Position numbers and translations under genes: made by a program. 64,000 nt of DNA from positions 2,542,001-2,606,000 of the forward strand of contig NC_035792.1 in the NCBI RefSeq assembly GCF_001653235.2, given 5' to 3'. Source of the stretch: Pochonia chlamydosporia 170 (lineage: Eukaryota > Ascomycota > Sordariomycetes > Hypocreales > Clavicipitaceae). Below are positions 10,283 to 22,643 of this stretch, in pieces; positions within the stretch are counted from its first letter, which is position 1; each line of letters opens with the position of its first letter. The notes under the pieces were generated by a model. The model searched no databases, was not told the origin of the DNA, and worked only from the letters and a program-made list of their open reading frames with translations.

Positions 10283-13200
10283 ACGCGAAGATGTTCCAGG
10301 CTGTGCTTCTGTGAAGCAATGGTCCTTGTGCGCCAGGCGCGTTGGATGAGAAATGAATGATGCATTGTGAAGGAGCGAGGAGTGAGGCGTGGAGCGGTTG
10401 TCGGACGAAAAAAAAAAATTGTGTTCGCAGGAAGACGCGTCGCGATGGTGTGTTTGGATTTTCATTGGCTACCTAGGTACCTGTAGTGATCACATAAATT
10501 GATGAGATTGTGCAGAATTGGGGTGCTGTCCACTATTGAAGTGTGCCGTGGTTTTGGACCAAATTTAGACCCCTCACAGGTTTGGTGGAGGGGTTCTCAT
10601 GATAAATTATTGTCGTAGACCAAACTTCAACGCCAAACCGTGCAACGCCAGAGCAGTAAATCCCCATAGAAGCCCAATAAAATCAATATTCGAATATAGA
10701 AAAACCAGTAAACACCAAAATACGAAACTGAAATGTCAAGATATATGGCAAACGGGGAAGAATCTTCAAACATCAGTGCAGCTACCCTATAGGAAAACGT
10801 AGTCGCGTCAAACCCCGCGCCGCGTCACTCACGGCCCGTGTTGCACCTGGCCACAAACCCTGGCCACAGACTAGCCATGATAGACAATGTCTCAATTACA
10901 ATATCTGCAAGCCATACAGATACAACAGACGCGTTCCATGACGTAAAGCTGCCTTGATTGTTCTAAGATATGCGTGCGACAAGGGGGGAATGCTGGAACT
11001 AAGTTTATTTCGACTGCAAAGCACTTACAATCCAACGCGACTGGTACGACTAGTTGTTTTGGTGAGTACAAATGAGAGGATAACGAGGAGGACACAGCAC
11101 AAGGCGCGGGCCAATATTCATGGCAATGTGATAACCTGTCACTCAGGGCATCATCCATGGATGCTTGACTGTGCATAAGCCATCAGGATTAGGAGCTGCC
11201 GAATCGAGGTGTTCCAGACCACCACGGTGTTTGCGGTAGGGGGCCATTTTGATTTTGATATCCCGCGGCGATTGAATTTCCAGAATGGCAAGGTGGACTT
11301 GAGCATGACTACGGAGCACGAGGCATAGATAGTATGATCTGGTGAACCTTGCTAATAAGTCATGGTGTGACGAAATGGAAAAAAAGAAGGTTTTAAACTG
11401 GGGGGAAGGGTCGGCAACGCCCTTCCGTAGCGCGGCTCTCCCAGGTCATCAATGATCGGGAGATATCCGTTGGCCTTGTGACGGATGGAATGGGCCGGTG
11501 ATGTTGCAAGCGCCAAGAGTGGGAGGCCAAGAGCAGGCATTTACTCTGTCAAGAGCCGTCTGGTGTGAGTGTCTGTTGCGGCCATCAACGATGGTACATC
11601 TTGAAAATCGAAGGGCGAGAACACAATATTGCCTGAAAGGCACCCTTGAGGCATGAGGACGAGGATTGAATTCCCGGGAGTAACGAGTCAAGTGCACGGT
11701 GGAGGTAGTAGAGCAGCTGACCAGCATAGGATCTCTCAAGTTGAGAGAAGTCGCCTTTGTCGTCCCATTTTCCTGGATCCCATGGGTTCAAATGTTCTTG
11801 GGACAACCCAAGTTGGTCTGGAGCTGTCTTGTAATACTAGCATCGCATCAGCTCAGCCACAGCGTTGACCTGATCTGCTGGCGGGGATTAGATGATTGTC
11901 GGCCACTTCCAGCGATGCCCGATGCGCCCAAAGGCTTGATTGAGACGGCGATGGATGGATGAATTGACGTTCGTGTTGCCAGGACCTGGGAATAGCAATC
12001 AATGCTCAATTTCAGAGCAGCATGAAGATGTACCTACACAGACCTGATTGACTTGCTCGGCAGATACACCTGACGCGTTACGGCCTCAGGCAACACCAAA
12101 GTCCACGATCAAATGTCCAGAGCCTAGGCAAACCTAGCTGGATGAGGCCATCAGACTTAACTTCCCGGGGCGGTTCAAATGGCACCAGACACAACCAGAC
12201 TGGACTCTACTGCCATTCGACATCCACGGCGCATCCGCTGCGACGTCACTTGGCAACTTGGGTACTACACTTGACCAATGTTCAGCGCAGCAATAGCCAT
12301 TGATCCTCATCTGCGAAAAGATCATTACCTCAATCAGAAATACGATCGGCGTCTAAAGAAAAGTTATGTTCGCGTTAGCGTGCCGCCTCATGTCGCTTCA
12401 GGTCAAAATTCGTGTAATACCAAAGTTGAACCAGGCTACTTACCTAGTACCTAGTTGCCTGGGTAGGGAGACTCATGTCCGGGACTCACAGGTAGTGTCA
12501 AATAGAATTATTCACCACGGTGCCGAGAGTGAAACCTCAACCGCGGACACGTCTTGGGGATGATCCTCCAAATTGGCTGTGCAATTGTAGCACCCCGCTA
12601 CCTGCCATTATCTGCAACATGACCATTTCAGGCATTACGTGTCGCTGAAATCAGGAATCACCCAGAGCCATGATGATTGACCACACCGGACCGGAGTTGA
12701 CGTCTCCATCCGATAGCCGCCTTGCCGCTGTCTGACAGGAAAAGTCCTTTGCGAATGGAGTCCTTGAGAGAAGATTCGACAATCATCTTGAATGAACCTG
12801 GGGCTAGACCGGTAAAATATGGCCTGACTTTCGACCAGTTTTCTTTTTTAGCCTCAAACCTCGAGGACGGAGCCATTTTTTCGTTGAAAAGCTTCAGTGA
12901 ATTTCTGCAGATCAATGCCAGGTTGCATGTCAGCATCAATGTCCATTCGATAAAGCCTTCACAACCAAGACGGGGGTCGCCTGTGGCTGACGCTGCTTCA
13001 CGACGATCCCTGCAACCGAGAGAATTATAAAGGTTTGTTTGGTGCGCAAATTCAAAGTCCTGGCTCTTACTTGCACATCAGTTGAGATCATCCGCATGTT
13101 AGAACCCTCGTGTTTATTTTTGGGTTCTAGTTATTTCCGCTACTCAGCACCATTTGTGGCTGCTCACTACAAGTTGAGGTCAACGTGGACCACAACTTCC

Positions 13201-16200
13201 TCATGGGAAAGCCGTGTGTTGTAGAGGAGCTAATCATCAGCACGGTCTCTGGAAAGGCGACTGTGCTATCAAGCAACAGACGTGTTGACTGGCATGACAC
13301 TGTACTTGCCGTTCATTACATTGCGAAGAAATGATTATACCCGTTCCAGAAATTGCTCTGATGAGATAAGAAAATCCCCGTTGATCCATTGATGACCCTG
13401 CGTGCGGAACGGAGCCCACTGTTGAGAGCATTGCGCGCCCGTTGAAGTCATGATCAACATGAGGGGTTTGTCCCACAGGAGAGCTTTCCAAGCTATCAAG
13501 GTTGGGCGGCGTGCGTGCGTCCCTGAACTTCTATGCATGCTTGGAGAAAAGCTTTCTTGCCCTGCGGATTACTGCTTTGATTCAACGAGCTGAGGCGCAT
13601 CCCCAACGTCTTCAACAGAGCACAAGAATCGCCTGAGGTAGAGCCAGTTGGCCTTTCTGTAGCCATACATCGGCTGAGAGCAGGGTTTCCGCAAATCTTT
13701 GTTTCCGTTTTCTTTCATCTCGCCTTGATCCGTTGGCGCTATACATGTGCGATTGCTGTCACCGGACACTATCCTTTTGCTATTTCTGAAGCTAGGTGAC
13801 GGTGAGGGGATGGACGTTGCTTGTTGGCTTCATGAGCCACAGACATGCAATAGCACCAGCACCACTTGCGTCTCATTGCCAGTAAGCGGCTAGTCTAGTC
13901 TGCAGCTGTGTACTCCAGATACGAGCGGCCAATCTCGCATGAGTGGCTTCGTCTTTACCTGTTCAAGATGAGCGTGTAATCCGATGGTTTGAACAAGGCC
14001 ATATCTGTTTACTATTCGAACAGCAACTGATGATGGCAAGGGTTTTGGCGCATCCCACCAAAGTATTACCGCGATTGACAAGACAAGAGGAAGCAATTTT
14101 TTTTTTTTTTTCAATGGATTTCCTACATAAAATGGTAAAGTCAGAATGCCACGCATGTGACTGGTTACCGAAGGATTGTGTTTCCCTGGCATAGTGATTG
14201 CGTTTGCGTTATTGAATCAACAGGTGTGACAGTTTCAAAAGCAGTTCTTGAAACACAATCATCACCAGGTTCTCCAGGTCTCATCGAAGATTGTGGCGGC
14301 GTCTGCTGTGAGAAGGACCACAAACACCCGTTGAAGACCGCACAGCCGTTGGATACGACTCTAGGAGTACAAGCGGTGTCAATACACTCTGGACCCGTCA
14401 AATCAATTGGAATATTATGGCGATTAGGCCAGTTGAGGCTAGCCGAGATAGCCAAGTATGGACGACACACTGACTTTACAGTGTATGGTTACAGGTAATG
14501 TCTGGTCTCTTTGAAATTGAGCAAGCGAGTCGATCAGGTTTGCCAAAGCTTGATGAGCGCTGGCCCGTTCCGCACTCCATGTTTTCGCACTGGGCAGTGT
14601 TCGTGTCTAAGTCGGTCCAGAAACTGGCTGGTCTTTGCTTTTAATCTGGTCTGGCTAATTTTGGAGGATATTTGACCCATTAGCCGGCCACATTTGCACC
14701 GAGTTCAATCGTAGACAGGGATCCCGACGCATGCTCCAAGGGGGTCTCTGGGAAACCAACCATCTGGTGATTTGGGGCTTGCCATTTTTGGAAGAGGTTC
14801 TTTTTTTGTCACCGATTCGGCTTCGTCCGAGTTCATTTGCAAATATTGGGCAATGCGCATACGGCAGACGAAACGCCGAGTGACATACTGGAGAGTGTTG
14901 CACGGACAAGCTTCCACGGTGGGAGGAGACAGAGACATGGACGAGACATGGAATGGATGGAGATGGACTGGAAGGAGGGACACGCAGCCACTCGTGGCCC
15001 CGCCTTCCTGCAACAGCCGGGCTAGGACTGCTCAAGTCTGGTCAACTGGTGTGTTGGAGGTACCAGACCAGCCGTACCTTCCCTTCCATATCAACTGGTC
15101 CCTTCCTCAGCCAGATGGGGTACCCACCGGCTCCTGGGTACTTGAGTACCAGAACCCACTTGCCACCGTGATATCCGTCGTCCACTGCCTGCCTGCCTGC
15201 CTGCCCCCCTCAAGTGCTCCTGGTTCCATTGAAGCCACCAAGTATTTCGTACCCAGCGCCGTGTTTCTTGCGCAAAGCAACCAGCAGCGCCAACTTGAGT
15301 CGCGCAGGATACTTTCCCCGTAGAGTTTGACCAGGGCGCCTGCCCGCTTCAAGTCTGGTACTTCAGTACTTGCAGGCAACTCGTGATGCCGGCTGCCATA
15401 ATACTTTACCAGTCAGGCCAAAGTCACAGGGAGGCATGGACCACCATTGACCGTTTTGATTTCATCACAGCCCAGCCCAGCCAGTGCAGTCCACTTTCAG
15501 TTGAATCGGGTCGAGTTGAGTTGGGCCCAGCCAAAGCGCAGCTCAGCTCAAGTGCTCCTTCATCCACATCATCCACCAAACGAGAACAGACCAGACCAGA
15601 CAGAATCCAGAATCCAGAATTTACCCATTCGACAAGTGCCCACTTCTACTCTCACTCACGTCCCTCACTCCATTCTAATAAGTCAACCAACCAGCCGTTG
15701 GATCTGACCAGACGGGCCAAAGTTGCTCACTTGCACCAGACCAGACCAGAGCCAGCCAGACCAGACTCTCTCGCTCATTCCATGTCCCCTTGCTCAGAGC
15801 GTCAACTAACGTCCAAACGTCCATTTTATTCCACTCGACCAACGGCCCAACCACGACTTGGACAAACGATTCCTCCGACTCACATCTCTCTCTTTATCCA
15901 CACAATCCATATCTCCTCTCTGCTTCTTCGTCGCTGGCCGTCACCCTTCCGTCACCCTTCCGTCTCTCGTCTCTTTCTTGGCCCTTCGTATTCAAAGTGT
16001 CGTCATTCGAAAGCCGTCGTACTCGCCGTCGCGCCCGGCTGCCCGCAATGACCTTCATTGTCCCCCAATAGCGAGACATGAGTTGAAATAATGTGTATGT
16101 CGGCGCAATACCTTCCCATCTCAATGGCCTTGCTCATACCTAGCTGCTTGACAATTGTTGGATGCTGACGTTTATAGCGCTCACGGATCTTCAAAATAAC

Positions 16201-16576
16201 ATGTACGTTTTGGTCTGCACCTGATTCCATTTCGTCTTCGAACACTCGCCGACAACGCCAATGTCCTCACCGTCTGCGGCACGCATTGATACCTGCGCAA
16301 ATGCCCCGAACTGCTACCGACGCTTTCCCACCAATACTGACATGACTGTAGCTACTTGTTCAGCAATCCAGGATGGAACGGCGAGGGAACAATCGCGTCA
16401 ACAATATCCAAGAACCTCTCGCAGCAAACGGTTCGTTTCACCGTCCCCCGGGCCCTGACGCAGTTTGGACCAACGCGAAATCGTCCGCAGAGACTGACTG
16501 ACTTGATGTTGCGTGAACTAGAGCCAGCTAGCTTATGAGCAGCAAATCGACACAAATTTGACGACTTTATCCGTAG
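10283..16576. other. Intergenic region downstream of HET-C
   Basis: Six kilobases without a convincing coding region. It contains a TACCTAGGTA palindrome at 10470-10479, short open frames on both strands around 12650-13030 with no recognisable protein, and a CTGC microsatellite at about 15186-15204. ACCAGACC runs lie at 15587-15603 and 15735-15768, and a CT-rich stretch (15838-16050) is probably the promoter or leader of the RING gene that follows. The first coding exon of that gene should lie somewhere in 15800-16570 but could not be placed. Confidence 0.45.
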
Positions 16577-18304
16577 CAAATGCCGCGCCGTTTGATAGCT
16601 CCATACAGGGCCTCCTGTACGTTCCCGATATTTCGTCCGTTCCCACTTGCGATGTGCAACAGTACGATTCCATTCCGCGAAATGTTACACGAAGAAAAGA
16701 CCTCCCTCCCGCAAACTTCAACCTAATTGCCATTGCTCCATGGTTCAGCAGCGATTGCACGCAAGCCTATCTCAATTCAGCCTTGCAAGGCCCCGTCAAG
16801 GCCTTCATCTTCTACAAACCCAACAACTCAACCAATAAACCCCAGGATGGCGACTCTCCAGTTTGGAACCTGGGCGATGGCGGCGCTTGGCGAGCCAACC
16901 ACCACTTCCCCATTTTCGCGATTCCAGGGCTGCAAGGACAGAAAATCATCACGCAGTTAAGCCTATACTCTGGCTCCATAACCCAAGTTCCACACGGAGA
17001 GGAGGTCCAGCGATTGTACAATCTTCATGGAACGACATATTTGCGCATATGGACCAAGCTTACGTTGGATAAACCATCGAACCCGCCAGCGACCTGGGCG
17101 TTCATCCTCATCGTCATCGGTGCCCTCCTCTTTGTAATCCTCACCGTTTCTATAGCCATGCATTTCATCCAACGACGCAACCGCAACTCCCTGAAGCGTC
17201 GAGTCCAATCCGGAGAGGTCGATCTCGAGGCGATGGGTATCAAGCGTGTGACGGTGCCTGCCACGCACGTAGTACAGTTCCCTCTATTCACCTATAATGC
17301 AGAGCCTGACTTACTTGATTTGCCATCGACTCCTCACTCACAAACCACGCCGTCCGGCGGCACGCGAAAGACACGGAAAAAGAGACGCCGCGAATCTGGT
17401 GCTGCAATGGACGCAGCAGCTCCAGGCGCGCCAAGCGTTCGTAGCATACGAAGCAAACGATCGAACCTTGCCGGCGCGGGCGAGACCACGGCCACCAATT
17501 ATCAACCAACTTGCCACATTTGCTTAGCCAGCTTCGAACATCGAGTAACAATAATCCGCGAATTGCCTTGCGGCCACATCTTCCACACCGAATGTATTGA
17601 CGAATTCCTCATACAAAATAGCTCGTTATGTCCGACCTGCAAGCACTGTATGCTTCCCCGTGGCTACAGCCCCAAAATCACCAACGGAATGGTTCGCCGA
17701 GAAAGGGCTTTGAGGCGACTGAGGGAAAGAGTCGACCTGGAAGAGATTTCACTTGAATCTGGCGACAAAAAGCTCATTGCCTGGGGAAGAAAGATATTTG
17801 GCGCGTCACATTTGGGCCATGCATCCTCTACCAAGACAGATGTGCCTATGAAATCACTAAAGTCGTCCAAACGAAGCGCAAATACGGCTGAGAACCAAAA
17901 CTCTACTGAAGGCGACGACAGCAACAGTTCGTCATCATCACCAAATAGGACTACGGATTCAACGGAACCGCCTCAAGTGACCCCTACGATAGCAATAACC
18001 CGGCCGAAGAAATCCAAACCGCGAGCGCTTAAACTACTTCCCACACAACCCGAGAACGCCGAATTGAACATGAACGACAGAGCACCGAATAGGCGAGGCA
18101 GCCCCTCATCATTTGCTCGAGAACGGATGCGAGAGATCGCTGACAACAATGCACCCTTCGATGACCCTGATAAGGCTCGTCCAAGATGTAAGCCTGCCTT
18201 TAAGCGCACTGAGCGGCCCGGTAGATTGTTTTGACAGCTTGTGTACTAATCTGATGATAATAGGGAGGCGAGTCATATCGAAGGCGTTCCCTGGGTTCAA
18301 TTAA
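16577..18304 (+). CDS. Membrane RING-H2 ubiquitin ligase with luminal PA-like domain (5' exon unresolved)
   Basis: The large exon runs from an acceptor tag at 16574-16576 to 18187. The last exon is 18264-18304, after a 76-bp intron (GTAAGC donor, TACTAAT branch, aatag acceptor), and ends SKAFPGFN. Layout: the end of a signal peptide (SVANA then APFDSS), a luminal PA-like domain (16620-17075), one transmembrane helix (WAFILIVIGALLFVILTVSI, 17095-17154), and a basic stop-transfer QRRNRNSLKRR. A RING-H2 at 17512-17640 follows (CHICLASF, PCGHIFHTECIDEF, CPTC; C3H2C3 spacing), then a long polar tail. Such Goliath/GRAIL-like E3 ligases ubiquitinate membrane proteins in the endosomal or secretory system. 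No in-frame ATG exists between the stop at 16519 and the first residue, so an upstream exon must supply the start. Retaining the last intron would give another C-terminus ending at 18234. Substrate unknown. Confidence 0.88.
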
Positions 18305-19228
18305 TATGTGACGTGTAGCATTAGCAGCATACATGACGAATGATACGGCTATCAACTACTAAGACTTGGGCATAAAGGCATGCATCATACCGGCGTTTAA
18401 TTTTTGGATTTATTTCGGGCTAGTCGAACATGGAGGTCAAGGTCATATTTTGGTTAGATATCATGGGTGGGACGGATTAAGGCGTTTCTGGGGAGGCATC
18501 TTTGTTCTATTTATTCCCTCGACGGTAGACGTTTCGAAGAAGTGGATGTACATGGAATGCGTGTGGTATATACGACTATGCACCCTGATTTTGATCAATA
18601 CCGATTTGGATCTCTGGAACGGATTGGCTATAGATGAAGTCAAATGGTATAGTTGCCACCAGTGGTGTTTTATGACACTTGACGTTGAGTGAAGACTTAC
18701 TCCCTTTTGCCTACCGCTGGAGTGAAATGTATGATGTTTTTTTTGGAGTGGCCTTGTTTCACTGGCAAGTATCTGCTGATTAATGAGGGATATTTAATGC
18801 CGAAGTGGCATCCTTTCACCGAGTCTATTGCTTAACCTCATTCCGAAGTTGTAGGACAGAGTAGAGGCATGATGTATGACTTGGGCATTGCGGTAATGCT
18901 TCAATGTTATTTTCGTGTACCCTCATTCAGGCCCAGGGAGTGACGGCCAGTAACACCGCAGACAGTCCAAATGCAAAGTGCCAGGGGTGAATAGAGGCAG
19001 ACATCTTGAATATTCATTCCTGTTCCGAATCATGGTAACTAGGTCTTATCACACATGTAAAGGCCATTGATTCTAAAATACGCCTAGCGGCTATAACTCC
19101 ATTGCTCATGCCGCGTGATCTGTGAAAATCTAAATACACATTATCCTAATGACAGATACTTCCAACCGGGACTACGCAACGGCTAATACCCAAAACAATT
19201 CATGTATTCATTAATCCATTACAAGGCA
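18305..19228. other. Intergenic region between convergent genes
   Basis: This holds the 3' flanks of the RING-H2 gene (from the left) and the two-TM coiled-coil gene (from the right). It is T/A-rich, with no protein-like frame, and nothing else is recognised in it. Confidence 0.5.
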
Positions 19229-21109
19229 TCATTTCCCTTTTCCATTTTCAATCAGACGATCCTCGTCGCTCCTCAGGCCCCCTCTGGCCATGACATCTCT
19301 CACACGATCATCCTCAGCAGAGCGAATCCTGCGTCTCGCGGCCTGCAGTCTCTCGACACCGCGGTCAATCGTCTCAATGTGCACGCTAAGGGGTATGTGT
19401 ACCGTTCCCGCGTCATTCACAAGCCGAGGTTCCGCAACGCGATCTCGCAAGTCCCCCAAATTCGCTTGAATCGCTTCCAGCTCGAGAATAAGAGCGCTGA
19501 CCTGGTCGACGGCCGTTGAGCGCTGCGAGTCCACTTGCTTCAGGAGGGAGAGCTGCTGCGACAGGTTCTGCAGCCGGCGGGAGTTGGCGCCCACGAGGGT
19601 CCATATGTTCCAGAGGATTTCTTCGCGGCGCGACGAGACGCTCGCGGAGGTGCGGGAGGTGATGTCGTAGATGATGCTGAGGTGGTCCTCCGCCTTGGTG
19701 AGCAGGCGCAGCACGGCTTGGGCTTCGAGGATGAGAGCGGCAATGCGTTCGGACACGAGGCCCGTGTGCTCGATGTACTTGTCTAGGATGATGCGCTCGC
19801 TGAACGGTTGGTCAGCGGGTTGGAAGGGGTAGAAGATCCAGCTTGTCCACTCGGCGAGCATGGAGGGCGGCGATTCGGTTTCTGGGGACAGGGAGTCAAT
19901 GTAGCGTGACGTCCAGCGGTTGATGCTTATGACGGCGTCGACCGCCGAGCCGACGTGCGTGTTGAACTTTTGCAGGTCTGATGCTGCGGAGCGTGCTGTC
20001 TCGATGTATCCGTCAAACTCGAGGACCAGCTCGTGGCGGGCTTGGATGTCGCTGTGGCGGACGAGACTTCGCAGATCTCGGACGGCGGCTTCTGAGCGCT
20101 TCATTTCAAAGGGGAGGGAGACGCCGTCCGCGCTTCGTTCGAGAACCTGCTCGAACTTGGATTGCACGCCCATGAGGTCGTCGAACTCGACGGTCTGACC
20201 GGGCGTTGCGTTAAAACTGCCAAAGTCGGTGGCGCCAGGGGGCGGGCAAAACGGAAGGTTGAGATAGGACGTTCCTGGGAGGCGGCATATCGGGGATATG
20301 GCAGAGTAGATGGACCGCGTGGCCATGTTTTGGACGATGATGGCGCCGCCGAAGACGAGGTAGGCGGCGAGGAGTAGTCCTAGGGGGTATTTGGCGAAGT
20401 TGAGGGCGATGAGGACGATTTCACCGGCCCAGACTAGGATTTTCAAGAGGGCGGAGGGTAGTAACGCGGCAATAGTGTTACCAATTGTGCGGACGCCACC
20501 GGACGGGCTCTTCTGATGGGGCTCGTCTTGGTATGATGACCTTTGTCGTCGGGTTCTTCTTTTTGCAGGGCTACCTGTGGATGTGATGCCTCGCCGTCGG
20601 AGGTAGATCTCGTCGTCATTCTCGTAGCTTGTTCCCATTCCAAAGGGCCTGATGGTGCGAGAGCTGTTACCGCTGCTTCGTCTTGAACCATCAATATCGA
20701 CCAGCGGCATTTTAAACTGCGGATCGGGCGTGCGATAGCCCTGGTGTAGTCTTGAGTTCGTGGGTGAGATCATGCTTGGCCGAAATGGTTCCCGGAGTAT
20801 GACTTGGTCGTCGTCCTGGTGCTTCACAAAGTCGCGGATGCTGTCCTGGGATCCGGAACCGGACGCCATGCTCATATTTCCCTGTGATGACAGCTGAGAG
20901 GGGAATCCGGAAGAAGGCTGGCCGCTGGAAAGAGGGACGAGTATGTCGTCGCCTTCATCTTGCATGGAAGGAAGTATCGTGGTGTCGAAGCTGTCGTGTT
21001 CGCCTTCCACCATGCGCCATGACCCGTCAACGGGGAGAGAGCCTTCGGGTTCGAGTGGTGTGTTGTCGGCGGGCTTGCCTCGGCGGCCGCGCCGGCGCGA
21101 TGAAGACAT
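19229..21109 (-). CDS. Two-TM coiled-coil membrane protein, fungal, function unknown
   Basis: A single open frame of 626 aa from the ATG at 21109 (begins MSSSRRRGRRGKPADN). Residues 1-205 are disordered, Ser/Arg/Asp-rich, with a basic cluster PAKRRTRRQR (181-190) that could be a nuclear-type signal. Two hydrophobic helices follow at about 212-237 and 242-260, then a Cys/Pro loop (ICRLPGTSYLNLPFCPPPGA). About 340 residues of amphipathic helices come next (for example SKFEQVLERSADG, SERIAALILEAQAVLRLLTK, QVSALILELEAIQANLGDLR), which look like coiled coils. I do not recognise the family. The shape would suit a nuclear-envelope or ER tether, but that is a guess. The frame stays open upstream to an ATG at 21613 (168 more codons), which looks like leader sequence. 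A TATATATA at 21400-21407 lies inside that extension. The gene is divergent from PEX2. Confidence 0.82.
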   Translation of the reverse strand: MSSSRRRGRRGKPADNTPLEPEGSLPVDGSWRMVEGEHDSFDTTILPSMQDEGDDILVPLSSGQPSSGFPSQLSSQGNMSMASGSGSQDSIRDFVKHQDDDQVILREPFRPSMISPTNSRLHQGYRTPDPQFKMPLVDIDGSRRSSGNSSRTIRPFGMGTSYENDDEIYLRRRGITSTGSPAKRRTRRQRSSYQDEPHQKSPSGGVRTIGNTIAALLPSALLKILVWAGEIVLIALNFAKYPLGLLLAAYLVFGGAIIVQNMATRSIYSAISPICRLPGTSYLNLPFCPPPGATDFGSFNATPGQTVEFDDLMGVQSKFEQVLERSADGVSLPFEMKRSEAAVRDLRSLVRHSDIQARHELVLEFDGYIETARSAASDLQKFNTHVGSAVDAVISINRWTSRYIDSLSPETESPPSMLAEWTSWIFYPFQPADQPFSERIILDKYIEHTGLVSERIAALILEAQAVLRLLTKAEDHLSIIYDITSRTSASVSSRREEILWNIWTLVGANSRRLQNLSQQLSLLKQVDSQRSTAVDQVSALILELEAIQANLGDLRDRVAEPRLVNDAGTVHIPLSVHIETIDRGVERLQAARRRIRSAEDDRVRDVMARGGLRSDEDRLIENGKGK

Positions 21110-22643
21110 GATGTTGATTTCGTCTTTTCGGCACTGGTTGTGAGATATGCGACGAGAGGCTGTGAGTTGGGTGACTTGTGAAGGGTGTGTCAAGTGAATG
21201 AAACCCTGAAGTCGAACTAGGCAAATACGACAAGAAGCTATTCCGATGACTAGGCAACAGCTATATTGTGCCGAGTCCTTGGCTATGTGATGCAAACGCT
21301 GGGAGAGGTAGTTTGAATGCGGACCGGCGCGTGTCGCGTCCGGGGTTTGCGGTGGCAACAAAGAGAAGAAAGAGGTTCTGGAGGCTGATGGGGTTACTGG
21401 ATATATATTTAGGTGGCTGGCCGATTCTTGAGTTGGAAATGCCAGATTTGGATAGTTGTCGCCTTTTTCGGTGAAAATATATGAGTCACAGGTCGCAGGG
21501 GTATATAAAAAATGAGGCGGAAATAAGAGCATGCGCAGGCAGAAACTGGAGTTTGAGTGAACAAAGTGTCGAGTCGTTTGATGAATGATGATGCTTGTAT
21601 GTTGCAAGGCCATCTGGTGGCCTGGCTACCTGGCGGCAAAGAGTGACATCGAAGTGAAATGACTGGGATTATTGATGGATGGTGATGCAGCGGCCGCTCA
21701 TTGGTCCCTTTTCCTGGTTTGGATGTCCAGATGTCGCCTCTTGCATTGTTGGCAGCGGGAGTTTGTTGCAAGGGACAAGGCAGAGAGAGGAACCAGGTGC
21801 ATTGCCATGTGTCTTGTGCATTAGATGACCGTGTGGATTCAGACTGTAGTTTGTTCTTGAATTCTTTCGGAGCTAAACATGTATCTGCATATGGCTTGAA
21901 TGGTCAAGCGCCGCCTTTCCCCAAACCAGCCTGGTGACGATGCTGGCGCGTGATGTGCGCATTTGACGATGAACGGCTGCACCATAGCTTAGGACGGAGA
22001 CTGACGAATCGGGAAGCCTAATTCCAGAAGGAACATTGTTGTAATGATGTCGCTGTGCTGGATCTCGCTTGACGATGCTAGCATCTCTCTCGTTTAAATC
22101 CCCGAGCACGGTTGAAATTACAGTCGTACCACCATCAGATCCCGCCTGGCACAAATGTTGGGGAACAGTAACATTGAATAGCAAACCAAGCGGCACTATA
22201 ATTTCAATGTTGACCACTTTTTGCTGCCGAAGCCGCGGAGCCCCGGATCAGGTCAATAGGTCAATCACGAATGGTGGGGAAATAATCTGCAGCCAAACTG
22301 AAAGCTGCCTGGCTGTCACGGTTGACGCCAGTCGGAGCCACAAGCAAAAGCCTCGGCTCGTGATTATGAACCACAACCACAACCACAACCACAACCTCTG
22401 CCGTCCTCCAATTCCAGCTTCCTGTCCATCCTGCCCTTCTCCAAACCGGCTCTCCACGTACCTGAACTACACGCCTCTGCATTTCTTAAACGATATATCA
22501 ATCGCCAATGCGACCACGGCTGACGCTCTAGTCTTTCTGTACCCATTCCCACATCATTGCTGCCCAGCGCAGCTTCCATCGTCGGCCACCATCGACGCCG
22601 TCGACAATTCTCAACCTCTCGCCGACCATCCAATGCCGCACCC
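21110..22643. other. Divergent promoter region between the coiled-coil gene and PEX2
   Basis: About 1.5 kb with no convincing gene. It contains the leader of the minus-strand gene, TATA-like sequences at 21400-21407 and 21500-21507, and a perfect AACCAC hexamer repeat at 22369-22396 about 250 bp upstream of the PEX2 start. Both genes are probably controlled from this interval. Confidence 0.45.
22369..22396. repeat. AACCAC microsatellite upstream of PEX2
   Basis: Between four and five perfect tandem copies of AACCAC. The repeat sits in the presumed promoter of PEX2. No function is implied by the sequence. Confidence 0.85.

Noticed and set aside
9483..10349. 288-codon +1 frame inside the HET-C repeat tail
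   Set aside because: Ala/Met/Thr/Arg monotony is a frameshift shadow of the SSYGG repeats. The HET-C frame is continuous and conserved.
15383..16051. 222-codon plus frame upstream of the RING-H2 gene
   Set aside because: Ser/Pro/Thr/His-rich translation of a CT-rich, ACCAGA-containing promoter, with no domain. I could not join it in phase to the RING exon as a signal peptide.
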